Source: Caryophanales bacterium (lineage in GTDB: Bacteria; Bacillota; Bacilli; Bacillales; Amphibacillaceae). Taken from it: a stretch of 64,000 nt of DNA. Both the position numbers and the translations under genes were made by a program. Positions within the stretch are counted from its first letter, which is position 1. Each line of letters starts with the position of its first letter. This document shows positions 16,442 to 25,766 of this stretch, one piece after another. The notes beneath the pieces were generated by a model. The model was not told the origin of the DNA and did not search any database. It saw only the letters and a list, made by a program, of their open reading frames with translations. The DNA lies in contig JAPFDS010000061.1 in assembly GCA_026168805.1 (NCBI GenBank), positions 1 to 64,000 of the forward strand. The letters are read 5' to 3'.

Positions 16442-17533
16442 ATGATGGAGAAATTGAGTAGAGTTGTTGATATGTTAGAGAAAAAGAAGATGGATGGTTT
16501 TATTGTTACAGATGCTTCTAACAGAAAATATTTAACAAATTTCACAGGTAGTAACGGAATTTTGCTAATCACTAAACAAGGAACTGTAATGATTACAGAT
16601 TATAGATATGTTGAACAGGCAAAAGAACAAACTGAAGGAATAGAAATTATTTTACATAGTGACCATACGGGTCATAAAGGAAGTAAGAGTACGATCTATA
16701 AAAAAGTTGTTGAGCAAATAAACCGATTTAAATTACAAACAATAGGCTTCGAACAGGATTCGATGATTTTTGGATTATATAATATTTTAAAAGACGAGGG
16801 TAACTTTGAGTTAATCCCAACACTAGATGTCATCGAAGACGTTCGAATGGTTAAAAGTGAATCTGAACTTAAGAACTTAAAAACAGCAACTGAAATTGCT
16901 GATGCTGCTTTCTTACATATATTAGATGTCATTAAACCTGGAATGAAAGAGATAGAAGTATCTAATGAAATTGGTGCATTTATCGAAAAACATGCTGCAC
17001 ATAACACGGGCTTTTTACCAATTGTAGCGTCAGGATGGCGAGGAGCGTTAGCACATGGACGAGCTAGTGATAAAGTTATTGAACAAGGTGATATGATCGT
17101 GCTCGATTTTGGTGCCAACTATGAAGGGTATTGGTCTGATATGACACGAAGCATTTCCGTTGGGACGCCTGATCCTGAATTAGAGAAAATCCATGGAATT
17201 GTATATGAAGCATTAGAGAAATCTCTTGATATTTTAAAACCGGGTGTTTATGACCGAGAAATCGATCATGTGATTAAAGAACATATTCGTTCACAAGGAT
17301 ATATCGAATATGCTGGTACTGGAACAGGTCATGGTATTGGAATGGATGTTCATGAGACACCGTATTTATCTACGAAAAAGGATAAAAAAGTAGAAGCTAA
17401 TATGGTTTTTGCAATAGAACCTGGAATTTATTTACCAGGTAAGGGCGGAGTAAGAATTGAAGATAATTTGCGAGTGACAGAAAAAGGTTATGAAAACTGG
17501 AACAAATCTTCGAAAGAGCTATTTGTATTATAG
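16442..17533 (+). CDS. M24 family X-Pro aminopeptidase/dipeptidase, paralogue 1
   Basis: About 363 residues when started at ATG 16442 (or 16445), chosen because AAAGGTGG lies just upstream; a frame from 16358 would add 28 unlikely residues. The N-terminal creatinase-like domain has DASNRKYLTNFTGSNGILLI; the C-terminal pita-bread domain shows the metal ligands in VLDFGANYEGYWSDMTRS (two Asp), GTGHGIGMDVHETP (His), FAIEPGIYLPGKGG (Glu) and VRIEDNL (Glu). The enzyme should remove residues before proline from short peptides. It heads a peptide-transporter operon 67 bases downstream and is driven by a sigma-54 promoter, so it likely trims imported proline-rich peptides. Confidence 0.9.
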   Translation: MMEKLSRVVDMLEKKKMDGFIVTDASNRKYLTNFTGSNGILLITKQGTVMITDYRYVEQAKEQTEGIEIILHSDHTGHKGSKSTIYKKVVEQINRFKLQTIGFEQDSMIFGLYNILKDEGNFELIPTLDVIEDVRMVKSESELKNLKTATEIADAAFLHILDVIKPGMKEIEVSNEIGAFIEKHAAHNTGFLPIVASGWRGALAHGRASDKVIEQGDMIVLDFGANYEGYWSDMTRSISVGTPDPELEKIHGIVYEALEKSLDILKPGVYDREIDHVIKEHIRSQGYIEYAGTGTGHGIGMDVHETPYLSTKKDKKVEANMVFAIEPGIYLPGKGGVRIEDNLRVTEKGYENWNKSSKELFVL

Positions 17534-17600
17534 AATGCTAATTAATTGATTGAATTTTAAAATATGAACAGTAAATGGGTAGGGACAAAGGAGTGAGACT

Positions 17601-18527
17601 ATGAAGCGGTATGTTATTAGTAGAATTATCTTTATGTTAATAACACTACTTATTATTATATCTTTTACATTTTTCTTAATGCAAACGCTACCAGGTTCTC
17701 CTTTTAACGATGAACAATTATCAGAATTTCAAAGAGAACAAATGAATGAGAGATATGGACTGAATGAACCAGTACCAAAACAATATTTGAACTATCTGAC
17801 TAATTTAGTAAAAGGTGATTTAGGAGTTTCCTTTCAATATGATGGAAGGCCTGTTACCGGAATCATCAAGGAAAGGATTGGAACATCAGCAGTATTGGGA
17901 ATCCAGTCATTGATTTTTGGGACAATCATTGGTTTAGCATTAGGAATTATAGGAGCTTTGTATCACAATACAACAATTGATTACGCATCGATTATTATAG
18001 CGGTAATAGGATTGTCTATTCCTAACTTTGTTTTTGCGGGACTTTTGCAATATTGGGTAGGGGTTAAACTTGAATGGTTACCTGTCGCCTTTTGGAGGGG
18101 ATTCGAGTATACGATACTACCAACAATTGCGCTTTCTATGTTTGTGATCGCAACAGTTGCCAGGTATATTCGAACAGAAATGATTGAGGTTCTGTCTGAA
18201 GACTATATGTTAACAGCGAAATCAAAAGGGTTAAGTCGATTTACAATGATTTGGCGCCACGGGGTTAGGAACTCGATGATACCAATTATAACAATAATGG
18301 GACCTTTGGTTGTTTCACTCGTTACAGGGACACTGATTGTTGAAAAAATATTTAGCATTCCCGGATTAGGTGACCAGTTTGTAGATTCGATTTTAACAAA
18401 TGATTATCCTGTCATCATGGGTGTTACTATTTTTTATAGTGCATTATTTATTTTTGTTGTCTTTGTAGTTGACCTGTTATATGGAGTCCTTGACCCAAGA
18501 ATTCGATTGTCAGGGGGCGATAAGTAA
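17601..18527 (+). CDS. Peptide ABC transporter permease (OppB/DppB type)
   Basis: A 308-residue permease with about six helices, beginning RYVISRIIFMLITLLIIISF, the classic start of DppB/OppB proteins. The cytoplasmic EAA-type loop AKSKGLSRFTMIWRHGVRNS near residue 210 contacts the ATPases. It follows the M24 peptidase by 67 bases and overlaps the next permease by one base (TAATG), so they are translationally coupled. AAAGGAGTGAG precedes the ATG. It takes up di- or oligopeptides; the company of prolyl peptidases suggests X-Pro or proline-rich peptides. Confidence 0.9.
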   Translation: MKRYVISRIIFMLITLLIIISFTFFLMQTLPGSPFNDEQLSEFQREQMNERYGLNEPVPKQYLNYLTNLVKGDLGVSFQYDGRPVTGIIKERIGTSAVLGIQSLIFGTIIGLALGIIGALYHNTTIDYASIIIAVIGLSIPNFVFAGLLQYWVGVKLEWLPVAFWRGFEYTILPTIALSMFVIATVARYIRTEMIEVLSEDYMLTAKSKGLSRFTMIWRHGVRNSMIPIITIMGPLVVSLVTGTLIVEKIFSIPGLGDQFVDSILTNDYPVIMGVTIFYSALFIFVVFVVDLLYGVLDPRIRLSGGDK

Positions 18528-19540
18528 TGGACCCTAATCAAAAATATGACCCGAAGTTATTTGAAAGAGCAAGTAGACCTGAAGAAGATAGCAGTGAAGT
18601 CCATGATACAGGCCTTACGTTTTGGCGTGATGCTTGGATACAGTTCAGAAGAAATAAGGCTGCATTATTAGGCTTAATAGTCATCGGTTTGATTATTTTT
18701 CTAGCTATTTTTGGACCTTATTTTAATAGTTATGGAAGTGATGAACAAAATATGTCTCGTTCAAATTTACCTCCCAAAGTGCCACTTTTAGAAAAGGTAT
18801 CTTGGCTTGGTATGGATGGAACAGATTCAAGAGGCGTTGATCAATACGAAGTTAAAGGGATAGATGAAAATTTCTGGTTTGGAACAGATGAATTAGGAAG
18901 GGATTTATGGACCCGTGTGTGGGAGGGGTCTAGAATTTCTCTTTATATTGCATTTTTGGCTGCAGGAATCGACTTAATTATTGGAGTTATTTACGGGAGT
19001 GTATCTGCTTACTATGGTGGAAGAGTCGATAATGTTATGCAGAGAATATTAGAAGTGCTGATGGGGATACCAGAATTGATATTGGTAATTTTACTCATTA
19101 TGTTACTGCAACCAGGAATTTTATCGATAACATTAGCGATGATTATTACTGGTTGGGTAGGAATGGCGCGAATTGTTAGAGGGCAAGTATTAAAGTTGAA
19201 AAATCAAGAATTTGTTTTAGCATCTAGAGCTTTAGGAGCAAAGGATAATCGTTTATTAATGAAACATTTAATCCCTAACACGATGGGACCTATCATTATT
19301 ACAACAATGTTTACCGTTCCGGTTGCGATCTTTACAGAAGCATTTTTAAGTTTTATTGGTCTTGGTTTACAGCCACCAATTGCTTCATTAGGAACACTTG
19401 TAAATGACGGATTTAAATTGTTAAGAATTTACCCTCATTTAATGGTTATTTCATCAGTTGTCATCAGCTTAATTATGATCAGCTTTAATATCGTTGGGGA
19501 CGGACTTCGTGATGCATTAGACCCAAGGATGAAAAGGTAG
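18527..19540 (+). CDS. Peptide ABC transporter permease (OppC/DppC type)
   Basis: A 337-residue permease. The soluble N-terminal stretch (about 35 residues) precedes WIQFRRNKAALLGLIVIGLI, the conserved first helix of OppC/DppC. FGTDELGRDLWTRVWEGSRI near residue 117 is the hallmark of this subunit and ASRALGAKDNRLLMKHLIPN near 228 is the EAA loop. An acidic insert of about 50 residues between helix one and the FGTDELGRD motif is typical of Gram-positive members. It pairs with the preceding permease to form the channel. Confidence 0.9.
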   Translation: MDPNQKYDPKLFERASRPEEDSSEVHDTGLTFWRDAWIQFRRNKAALLGLIVIGLIIFLAIFGPYFNSYGSDEQNMSRSNLPPKVPLLEKVSWLGMDGTDSRGVDQYEVKGIDENFWFGTDELGRDLWTRVWEGSRISLYIAFLAAGIDLIIGVIYGSVSAYYGGRVDNVMQRILEVLMGIPELILVILLIMLLQPGILSITLAMIITGWVGMARIVRGQVLKLKNQEFVLASRALGAKDNRLLMKHLIPNTMGPIIITTMFTVPVAIFTEAFLSFIGLGLQPPIASLGTLVNDGFKLLRIYPHLMVISSVVISLIMISFNIVGDGLRDALDPRMKR

Positions 19541-19552
19541 GAGGGATATGAA

Positions 19553-21526
19553 ATGTCTAATATTTTAGAAGTTGATAATTTACATGTTTCTTTTGATTCT
19601 TATGATGGTGAGATAGAAGCTGTCCGAGGTGTATCACTGAACTTAAAAAAAGGGGAAACCTTAGCAATTGTTGGGGAATCAGGTTCTGGTAAATCAGTAA
19701 TGTGTAAGAGCTTAATGAAATTGAATCCAACAGGCAGACTTAAAGATGCAAAGATAATGTTTGAAGGTAAGGATATTGCGAGCATGTCTGAAAAACAAAT
19801 GCGGAAGATTAGAGGAACAAAGATATCAATGGTCTTTCAAGATCCAATGACCTCGCTGAATCCGACGATGCCTATAGGTAAGCAAATTATAGAAAGCATG
19901 AGATATCACGATAAAATCACTAAAACAAAAGCTATTGAGAGAGCACGAGAATTACTAAGAATTGTAGGTATTACAAACGTAGAGCAAAGAATGAAAGAAT
20001 ACCCCCATCAATTTTCAGGTGGGATGAGGCAAAGGGTTGTTATTGCTATAGCCTTATCTTGTTATCCGGACATTCTTATTGCTGATGAACCTACTACAGC
20101 TTTAGATGTGACAATTCAGGCGCAAATACTAGATTTATTGGATGAATTAAAAGATAAGTTTGGTATGTCGATTGTTTTTATTACCCATGATTTGGCAGTT
20201 GTCTCAAACATCGCAGATCGAGTTGCAGTTATGTATGCTGGAAAAATTGTTGAAGTGGGAAAAGTGGAGGAGATATTTAAAAATCCACAACACCCATATA
20301 CATGGGGATTGTTAGGGTCTATTCCTACGGTGGATGGAAAAGAAGAAGAGTTAATGACTATTGCAGGAAGTCCTCCAAATCTTTTAAACATACCTCAAGG
20401 GGATGCTTTTGCTAAAAGAAATGATTATGCTTTAGAAATTGATTATGTTGAGCATCCTCCAATGTTCAAGGTTTCAGACACACATTATGCGGCGACATGG
20501 CTTCTGCACGAACAGGCTCCAAAAGTCGAGCGACCAGAGTTTAATTTTTTAAAGAAAGCTTCTAGTGAAGAAAGTACAGACGAGCCTGAAGTGGAAGAGT
20601 ATTCAAAAGACACTATTCTAAAAGTAGAAAATCTTAAAATTCAATTTGGTTCTAAGGAAAATTTGGTTAAAGCAGTTGATGATATAACACTAGATGTTAA
20701 ACAGGGAGAAACATTGGGAATAGTTGGAGAATCAGGTTCGGGTAAATCTACATTAGGAAGAGCGATTTTAGGGTTATATAAACCAACTGAAGGAACAGTC
20801 TATTATGACGGAAAGGATGTAAATGATGGAAAAGGGCATAAAAGAGAAGATTTAGCACAGCAAATGCAGATGATTTTCCAAGATCCTTACTCATCGATTA
20901 ATCCTAGAATGACTGTAGCAGATATTATTGCTGAGGGACTTGACATTCATAAACTCGCAGAAAACCCTAAACAGAGAATGCAACGTATTCAAGAGTTGTT
21001 AGAGGAAGTTGGTTTAAATAAAGAACACGCAAATCGTTATCCACATGAATTTAGTGGTGGACAACGACAACGTGTCGGAATTGCGCGTGCTTTAGCGGTT
21101 AACCCAAAGTTTATTATTGCGGATGAACCAATTTCTGCACTCGACGTTTCTGTACAAGCTCAAGTCATTAACTTATTGAAAAAGCTGCAGAATACTAACA
21201 ATCTAACATACATGTTTATTACGCATGATTTATCTATGGCTAGATACATTAGTGATCGAATAGGTGTTATGTACCAAGGGAAGATTGTAGAGATGGCAAA
21301 AACAGATGTATTGTTTAGCAATCCACTTCATTCATATACAAAGTCACTACTTTCAGCTATTCCATTACCTGATTTAGAGCAACAAAAAACAAAGAGAGTT
21401 GTTTTTGATAAAGAGAAGTACCACAGTGCTGAACCTTTAGGTAGAAAATTAAGAGAGGTCGCACCAGGTCATCTGGTTGAATGTACTGAAAAGGAATTCG
21501 CTCATTTTAAAGAAATTTATAAATGA
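19553..21526 (+). CDS. Fused peptide ABC transporter ATPase (DppD-DppF)
   Basis: 657 residues carrying two complete ATPase domains in one chain. Domain 1: Walker A GESGSGKSV near residue 41, signature FSGGMRQRV near 155, Walker B LIADEPTTALD. Domain 2: Walker A GESGSGKST near 395, signature FSGGQRQRVG near 500, Walker B IIADEPISALD. In most transporters of this kind the two are separate proteins. The Cys-rich tail that usually follows domain 1 (CPFAxRC...C) reads DAFAKRNDYALEIDYVEHPP, with every cysteine replaced. AGGAGGGATATGAA precedes the ATG, 12 bases after the permease stop. Confidence 0.92.
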   Translation: MSNILEVDNLHVSFDSYDGEIEAVRGVSLNLKKGETLAIVGESGSGKSVMCKSLMKLNPTGRLKDAKIMFEGKDIASMSEKQMRKIRGTKISMVFQDPMTSLNPTMPIGKQIIESMRYHDKITKTKAIERARELLRIVGITNVEQRMKEYPHQFSGGMRQRVVIAIALSCYPDILIADEPTTALDVTIQAQILDLLDELKDKFGMSIVFITHDLAVVSNIADRVAVMYAGKIVEVGKVEEIFKNPQHPYTWGLLGSIPTVDGKEEELMTIAGSPPNLLNIPQGDAFAKRNDYALEIDYVEHPPMFKVSDTHYAATWLLHEQAPKVERPEFNFLKKASSEESTDEPEVEEYSKDTILKVENLKIQFGSKENLVKAVDDITLDVKQGETLGIVGESGSGKSTLGRAILGLYKPTEGTVYYDGKDVNDGKGHKREDLAQQMQMIFQDPYSSINPRMTVADIIAEGLDIHKLAENPKQRMQRIQELLEEVGLNKEHANRYPHEFSGGQRQRVGIARALAVNPKFIIADEPISALDVSVQAQVINLLKKLQNTNNLTYMFITHDLSMARYISDRIGVMYQGKIVEMAKTDVLFSNPLHSYTKSLLSAIPLPDLEQQKTKRVVFDKEKYHSAEPLGRKLREVAPGHLVECTEKEFAHFKEIYK

Positions 21527-21561
21527 ATTATAAATAAAGGGTTTTAGGAGGGAAGTGGTAT

Positions 21562-21909
21562 ATGAAAAAACTTATATTGTTGATTGTTGTTCTATTCTTT
21601 AATCTATTCATATCAACTTTTGGTAGTCTTGAATATAAAATAACTTTACTGAACAATTTGTTTTTAACTTCGTTGCTATTATTGATGATAGGCGGAAGTT
21701 TATTTTTACTCGAAGGAGGATTTTTTAATATAGTCATTTATGGATTTAAAAAATTTTACCAAAAATTTTCACCAGTAGGACGTTATGTCACTGAGGAAAC
21801 AAATCAAAATGAAAATGTAGTCTCCTTTGAGTTTTCATCAACAAACTCGTTCTTAATCATAGGAGGAACAATCTTTTCTGTAACTTTTTTAATAGGGTTA
21901 ATCATTTGA
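21562..21909 (+). CDS. DUF3899 membrane protein inside the peptide transporter operon
   Basis: A 115-residue protein with three hydrophobic stretches: LILLIVVLFFNLFISTF, NNLFLTSLLLLMIGGSLFLL, and FLIIGGTIFSVTFLIGLII at the C-terminus. The FLEGGFF-GFKKFYQKF-like middle is characteristic of the DUF3899 family of Bacillota, whose function is unknown. It has its own AGGAGGGAAG site and lies between the ATPase and the binding protein, in the same direction with gaps of about 35 bases, so it is co-transcribed. A role in transporter assembly is possible but unsupported. Confidence 0.75.
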   Translation: MKKLILLIVVLFFNLFISTFGSLEYKITLLNNLFLTSLLLLMIGGSLFLLEGGFFNIVIYGFKKFYQKFSPVGRYVTEETNQNENVVSFEFSSTNSFLIIGGTIFSVTFLIGLII

Positions 21910-21941
21910 TTAAAGTAAATTTAAACTAGGGGGAATATATA

Positions 21942-23609
21942 ATGGGAAATGTTAGATCATTTCGCTGGCTGATAACTATTATGATTGCAAGCTTAACTTT
22001 AGTTTTAATGGCGTGTGGTAGTGATTCTGGAGAAAACGATGAAGGATCAGCTGGAAAGAGTGAAGGTGGAACTAGTGAGCAGGTAATAAATCTAGTTACT
22101 ACAGAGGAAGTACCTACATTGAAATCAAACGGTCAAATTGATGGTTTATCTAGCACTGTTATGACGAATTTATTCGAAGGTCTTTATCGGTTAGATGAAG
22201 AGCATATTCCAACAGAAGGAATTGCTGAAAGTCATGACGTAAATGAAGGTGGAGACGAATATGTTTTTCACTTAAGGGAAGACGCTAACTGGGCAGATGG
22301 TACACCTGTTACAGCAGATGATTTTGTGTATGCATGGAAAAAAGCAATTCATCCGGATACAGTTTCACCTCATGCGAATTTAATGGAGGAAATTGCCAAT
22401 TCCAAAGATATCCAAGACCCTGATAGTGATATTTATGGGGAAGTAGATGAACTAGGGATAGAGGCAATAGATGATAAAACGTTAGAAGTAAAATTAGATG
22501 TACCAATTCCGTATTTTATTAATTTAACAGCACATCCTGTATATCTTCCTCAAAAAGAAGAATTTGTAGAAGACCAAGGAGAAGATTATGCGATTGAAGC
22601 AGAACATGTGCTTGAAAACGGTCCTTTTGTGATGGAAGAATGGAAACATGATGACTACTGGACATTAGTTAAAAATGATGAGTATTGGGATAGTGAAAAT
22701 GTTGAAATAGAAGAAGTTGTTACAAATGTAGTCAAAGACTCAGCGACAGCAATTAACTTGTATGAAGTTGGCGATGTAGATGTTGTGAATCTATCATCTG
22801 ATTTTGTCGACTTACACGAGGGAGATGAAGAGATGAAAACGTCTCTTGAATTTGAAATGTACTTCCTTCGATTCAACCAAAAAAATGAATATTTAAGCAA
22901 CGTAAATATTAGGAAAGCGTTAGATATGGGATGGGATAAAGAAGAAGCAGCAAATGCTATCTTGAAGAACGGCTCGAAACCAATTCACCATATTATCCCT
23001 GAAGGATTTTCATTCTCTCCCGATGAAGTAGATTTTCGTGATAAGTATGAAGGATTTAATATGGGGAGCATTGAAGAGGCCCAAGAGTATTGGGAAAAAG
23101 GATTGGAAGAGCTTGGCGTAGATAGTATCGACTTAGAGTTACTAAGCTATGATGATGAGCAACGAAGTACGATGGCTGAATATATCCGTAACCAATTGCA
23201 ATCAAACCTAGATGGATTAACAATCAATATTCACCAACAACCAAATAAGGTGAAATTGGATTTAGAAGATAAACTAGATTATGATATTTCATACTCTGGT
23301 TGGAGGGGTTCTGTGCAGGATCCAACATATTTCTTAGAGATATGGGAATCAGATGGACCTTATAACTGGCAAGATTTCTCAAACAAAGAGTATGATGAGC
23401 TTGTAGAAGGCGCTAAAAGAGATCTATCCGACCCTGATAAAAGATTTGAAGACATGCAAGAAGCCGAGAGAATTTTGCTTGAAGAAGAGGCTGCTATATC
23501 GACAATGTATCAATCAGGAACAGCACGTTTAGTTAAGCCATACGTAAAAGGATTTGTAGCTCACCCAAATACAACTAATAGTTATAAGTGGCTATCAATT
23601 GAAAAGTAA
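21942..23609 (+). CDS. Oligopeptide-binding lipoprotein (OppA/DppA type)
   Basis: A 555-residue extracellular solute-binding protein. The signal peptide ends in the lipobox LMAC, giving a lipid-anchored Cys near residue 25, followed by an acidic/Gly/Ser linker. Family features are VPTLKSNGQIDGLSSTVMTN near residue 55, LREDANWADGTPVTADDFVY near 110 and FLRFNQKNEYLSNVNIRKAL near 308. It has the high acidic content common in salt-tolerant Bacillaceae. It captures peptides for the upstream permeases; its last position in the operon, with a strong terminator after it, completes the transporter set. Confidence 0.92.
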   Translation: MGNVRSFRWLITIMIASLTLVLMACGSDSGENDEGSAGKSEGGTSEQVINLVTTEEVPTLKSNGQIDGLSSTVMTNLFEGLYRLDEEHIPTEGIAESHDVNEGGDEYVFHLREDANWADGTPVTADDFVYAWKKAIHPDTVSPHANLMEEIANSKDIQDPDSDIYGEVDELGIEAIDDKTLEVKLDVPIPYFINLTAHPVYLPQKEEFVEDQGEDYAIEAEHVLENGPFVMEEWKHDDYWTLVKNDEYWDSENVEIEEVVTNVVKDSATAINLYEVGDVDVVNLSSDFVDLHEGDEEMKTSLEFEMYFLRFNQKNEYLSNVNIRKALDMGWDKEEAANAILKNGSKPIHHIIPEGFSFSPDEVDFRDKYEGFNMGSIEEAQEYWEKGLEELGVDSIDLELLSYDDEQRSTMAEYIRNQLQSNLDGLTINIHQQPNKVKLDLEDKLDYDISYSGWRGSVQDPTYFLEIWESDGPYNWQDFSNKEYDELVEGAKRDLSDPDKRFEDMQEAERILLEEEAAISTMYQSGTARLVKPYVKGFVAHPNTTNSYKWLSIEK

Positions 23610-23616
23610 AATGAAA

Positions 23617-23656
23617 TAAAAGTGCTCCCATAAAAATTGTTATGGGAGCACTTTTA
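23617..23656. terminator. Bidirectional terminator after the peptide ABC operon
   Basis: AAAAGTGCTCCCATA pairs with TATGGGAGCACTTTT, with T-runs on both sides. It separates the ABC operon from the convergent prolyl oligopeptidase. Confidence 0.9.
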
Positions 23657-23669
23657 TTAATTCGTTTCA

Positions 23670-25709
23670 TTATACTTCCAACACCTTCCACAAAAACGTC
23701 AACAAATCCGTTTCCGCTTCTATAATTTTCGAGATAGGCTTACCTTCACCATGCCCAGCATTTTTCTCTTCCTTAAACAGAATTGAATTCGAACTGCTCT
23801 GTATCTCTTGTAAGGATGCAGCAAATTTCCTTGCGTGAGCAGGAACAACCCGGTCATCATGATTGGCAGTTGCGATAAGTGTTGGTGGATATTCCACTCC
23901 TTCTTTCAAATTGTGCAGAGGCGAATATTTGTACATGTTCTTAAAGTCATTCGCACGTTCTTCTGCATTTCCGAATTCAGTAACCCAAAATCTTCCAAAC
24001 GTAAACTTTTGAAATCGGAGCATATCCGTAACCGGAACGAGGCACAAAGCAGCTCCGAATAAATCAGGGCGTTGTGTGATACTTGCGCCAACGAGTAAAC
24101 CTCCATTACTACTTCCCATGATGGCTAACTTCTTAGGATTTGTATAACCGTTATCTATTAACCATTCTGCAGCATGGTAGAAGTCATCAAACACATTTTG
24201 TTTACGTTCAAATGTTCCTGCTTCATGCCAATAGCGACCGAACTCTCCTCCTCCGCGTAAACTAGGGACTGCATATACGCCACCTGCATCAAGCCATGTC
24301 ATTACTCTAGCTGAGTAAGTAGGGGTAATGTTTAGATTATATCCTCCATATGCGTATAGCAATGTTGGGTTGTTCCCTGTCAGTTTTAGTCCGTTTTTAT
24401 GCACAAGATACATAGGTACTTGAGTCCCGTCTTTAGAAGTGTATGTAATTTGTTTTGTCGAATAATCTGCTTGATCGACTGGTGAATGTTGTGGGAAAAC
24501 AGGTGTTAATTCATTTTTTTCAATATGGTATGCCATGATTTGTTCTGGCTGTAAAAATGAACTATACCCAATCAATATTTCATCTTTTGTTTTAGATGCT
24601 GTAACTCCAGTGATGGAGATGTGGCCTGTTAGGGGTACTTTTATTTCAAGAGTACCATCTGCATTGTATATTTTTACCCGTCCATTTACATCATCCAGAA
24701 CAGTAGCAACAAAGTAATCACCAATTTTTGCAACAGAAAGCAATGTATCTTCACTTTCGGAAATGACTTCTTTCCACTGCGATGGATCTGGGTTATTAAT
24801 GTTGATAGAAATTACTCGGCTTTTAGGGGCGTCGTCATTTGTTAAAAAGTAAAAAGCATCTCCGTGATTCGTTATAAAAGTAAAATTATTGTTTCTATGT
24901 CCGATGAGTTTCGTAAAAGAATCGTTTGTACTATTTAGTGGACGATAGTAAATATCACTTTTAGGTTCTGTTGGTGAGAAGGCTTTTAATAGTAAATAGT
25001 TATTGTTTGTGGAAATATACGGTTCATAGGATAGTTCTTTTTGTTTCGGATCTTCAAATACTAATATGTCTTCAGACTGATCAGTACCAACTGTGTGCCA
25101 ATATACCCGATTGTAATAGGCTGGATCTTCTTGTTTATTATTATTTAGTTTTGGATAATCACTATAATAAAATCCGTCGTTATCGGGACCCCATGCTATA
25201 ATGCAATGTCTGCGGAGTGCTAATGTTTCTGGATAGTCTGAACCTGTGTCTAAGTTCCTTACTTTAACTTCACGCTGATCACTCCCATTATAAGAAAGAA
25301 CGTACGCAAGAAGCTTTCCGTCTCTACTGAATGTTGTGTTGGTCAGTGCGGTAGTGCCTTCACCATTAAAACGATTAGGTTCAATAATCATTTCCTTTTC
25401 ATGGGGATCTAATGATTTTGAACGATAGAATATTGGTTGGTTTTGTAGACCACTATTATGATGAAAATAATAGTAATCTCCTACTAGTTGTGGCAACGAA
25501 TATATTGGATGATCGATTCGTTTGGCAATGTTTTCATTTATTTTCTTTCGATCGACATACCCATTTAAATATTCTTTCGTTCTTTCATTTTGTTTTGTTG
25601 TCCAAGCTAGTGTTTCTGCAGAGTCACTATCTTCTAAGAGTCTAAACGGATCAGCTACTTTAGTACCGTGAAAGTCTTCTACTATATCTGTTTTTGTTAT
25701 GATTTTCAT
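23670..25709 (-). CDS. Prolyl oligopeptidase (S9A family)
   Basis: A 679-residue serine peptidase with an N-terminal beta-propeller (about 70-400) and a C-terminal alpha/beta-hydrolase domain. The catalytic triad is visible: Ser534 in MGSSNGGLLVGA, Asp in ANHDDRVVPAHARKFA and His in KNAGHGEGKP. SLRGGGEFGRYWHEAG near residue 487 is a strong S9A signature. No signal peptide is seen, so it acts on imported peptides, cutting after proline. AAAGGAGACTATG precedes the ATG. It has its own sigma-54 promoter, which fits joint control with the M24 peptidase and peptide transporter next to it. Confidence 0.93.
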   Translation of the reverse strand: MKIITKTDIVEDFHGTKVADPFRLLEDSDSAETLAWTTKQNERTKEYLNGYVDRKKINENIAKRIDHPIYSLPQLVGDYYYFHHNSGLQNQPIFYRSKSLDPHEKEMIIEPNRFNGEGTTALTNTTFSRDGKLLAYVLSYNGSDQREVKVRNLDTGSDYPETLALRRHCIIAWGPDNDGFYYSDYPKLNNNKQEDPAYYNRVYWHTVGTDQSEDILVFEDPKQKELSYEPYISTNNNYLLLKAFSPTEPKSDIYYRPLNSTNDSFTKLIGHRNNNFTFITNHGDAFYFLTNDDAPKSRVISININNPDPSQWKEVISESEDTLLSVAKIGDYFVATVLDDVNGRVKIYNADGTLEIKVPLTGHISITGVTASKTKDEILIGYSSFLQPEQIMAYHIEKNELTPVFPQHSPVDQADYSTKQITYTSKDGTQVPMYLVHKNGLKLTGNNPTLLYAYGGYNLNITPTYSARVMTWLDAGGVYAVPSLRGGGEFGRYWHEAGTFERKQNVFDDFYHAAEWLIDNGYTNPKKLAIMGSSNGGLLVGASITQRPDLFGAALCLVPVTDMLRFQKFTFGRFWVTEFGNAEERANDFKNMYKYSPLHNLKEGVEYPPTLIATANHDDRVVPAHARKFAASLQEIQSSSNSILFKEEKNAGHGEGKPISKIIEAETDLLTFLWKVLEV

Positions 25710-25748
25710 TATACATAGTCTCCTTTAATAACATTTATAAATAGGAGT

Positions 25749-25766
25749 TGCAAGAATGATGCCGTA
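25749..25766 (-). promoter_or_regulatory. Sigma-54 promoter of the prolyl oligopeptidase gene
   Basis: On the minus strand ACGGCATCATTCTTGCA gives GGCAT and TTGCA with the 12-base step, 41 bases before the start codon. It is identical over 19 bases to the promoter of racemase paralogue 1. Confidence 0.85.
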
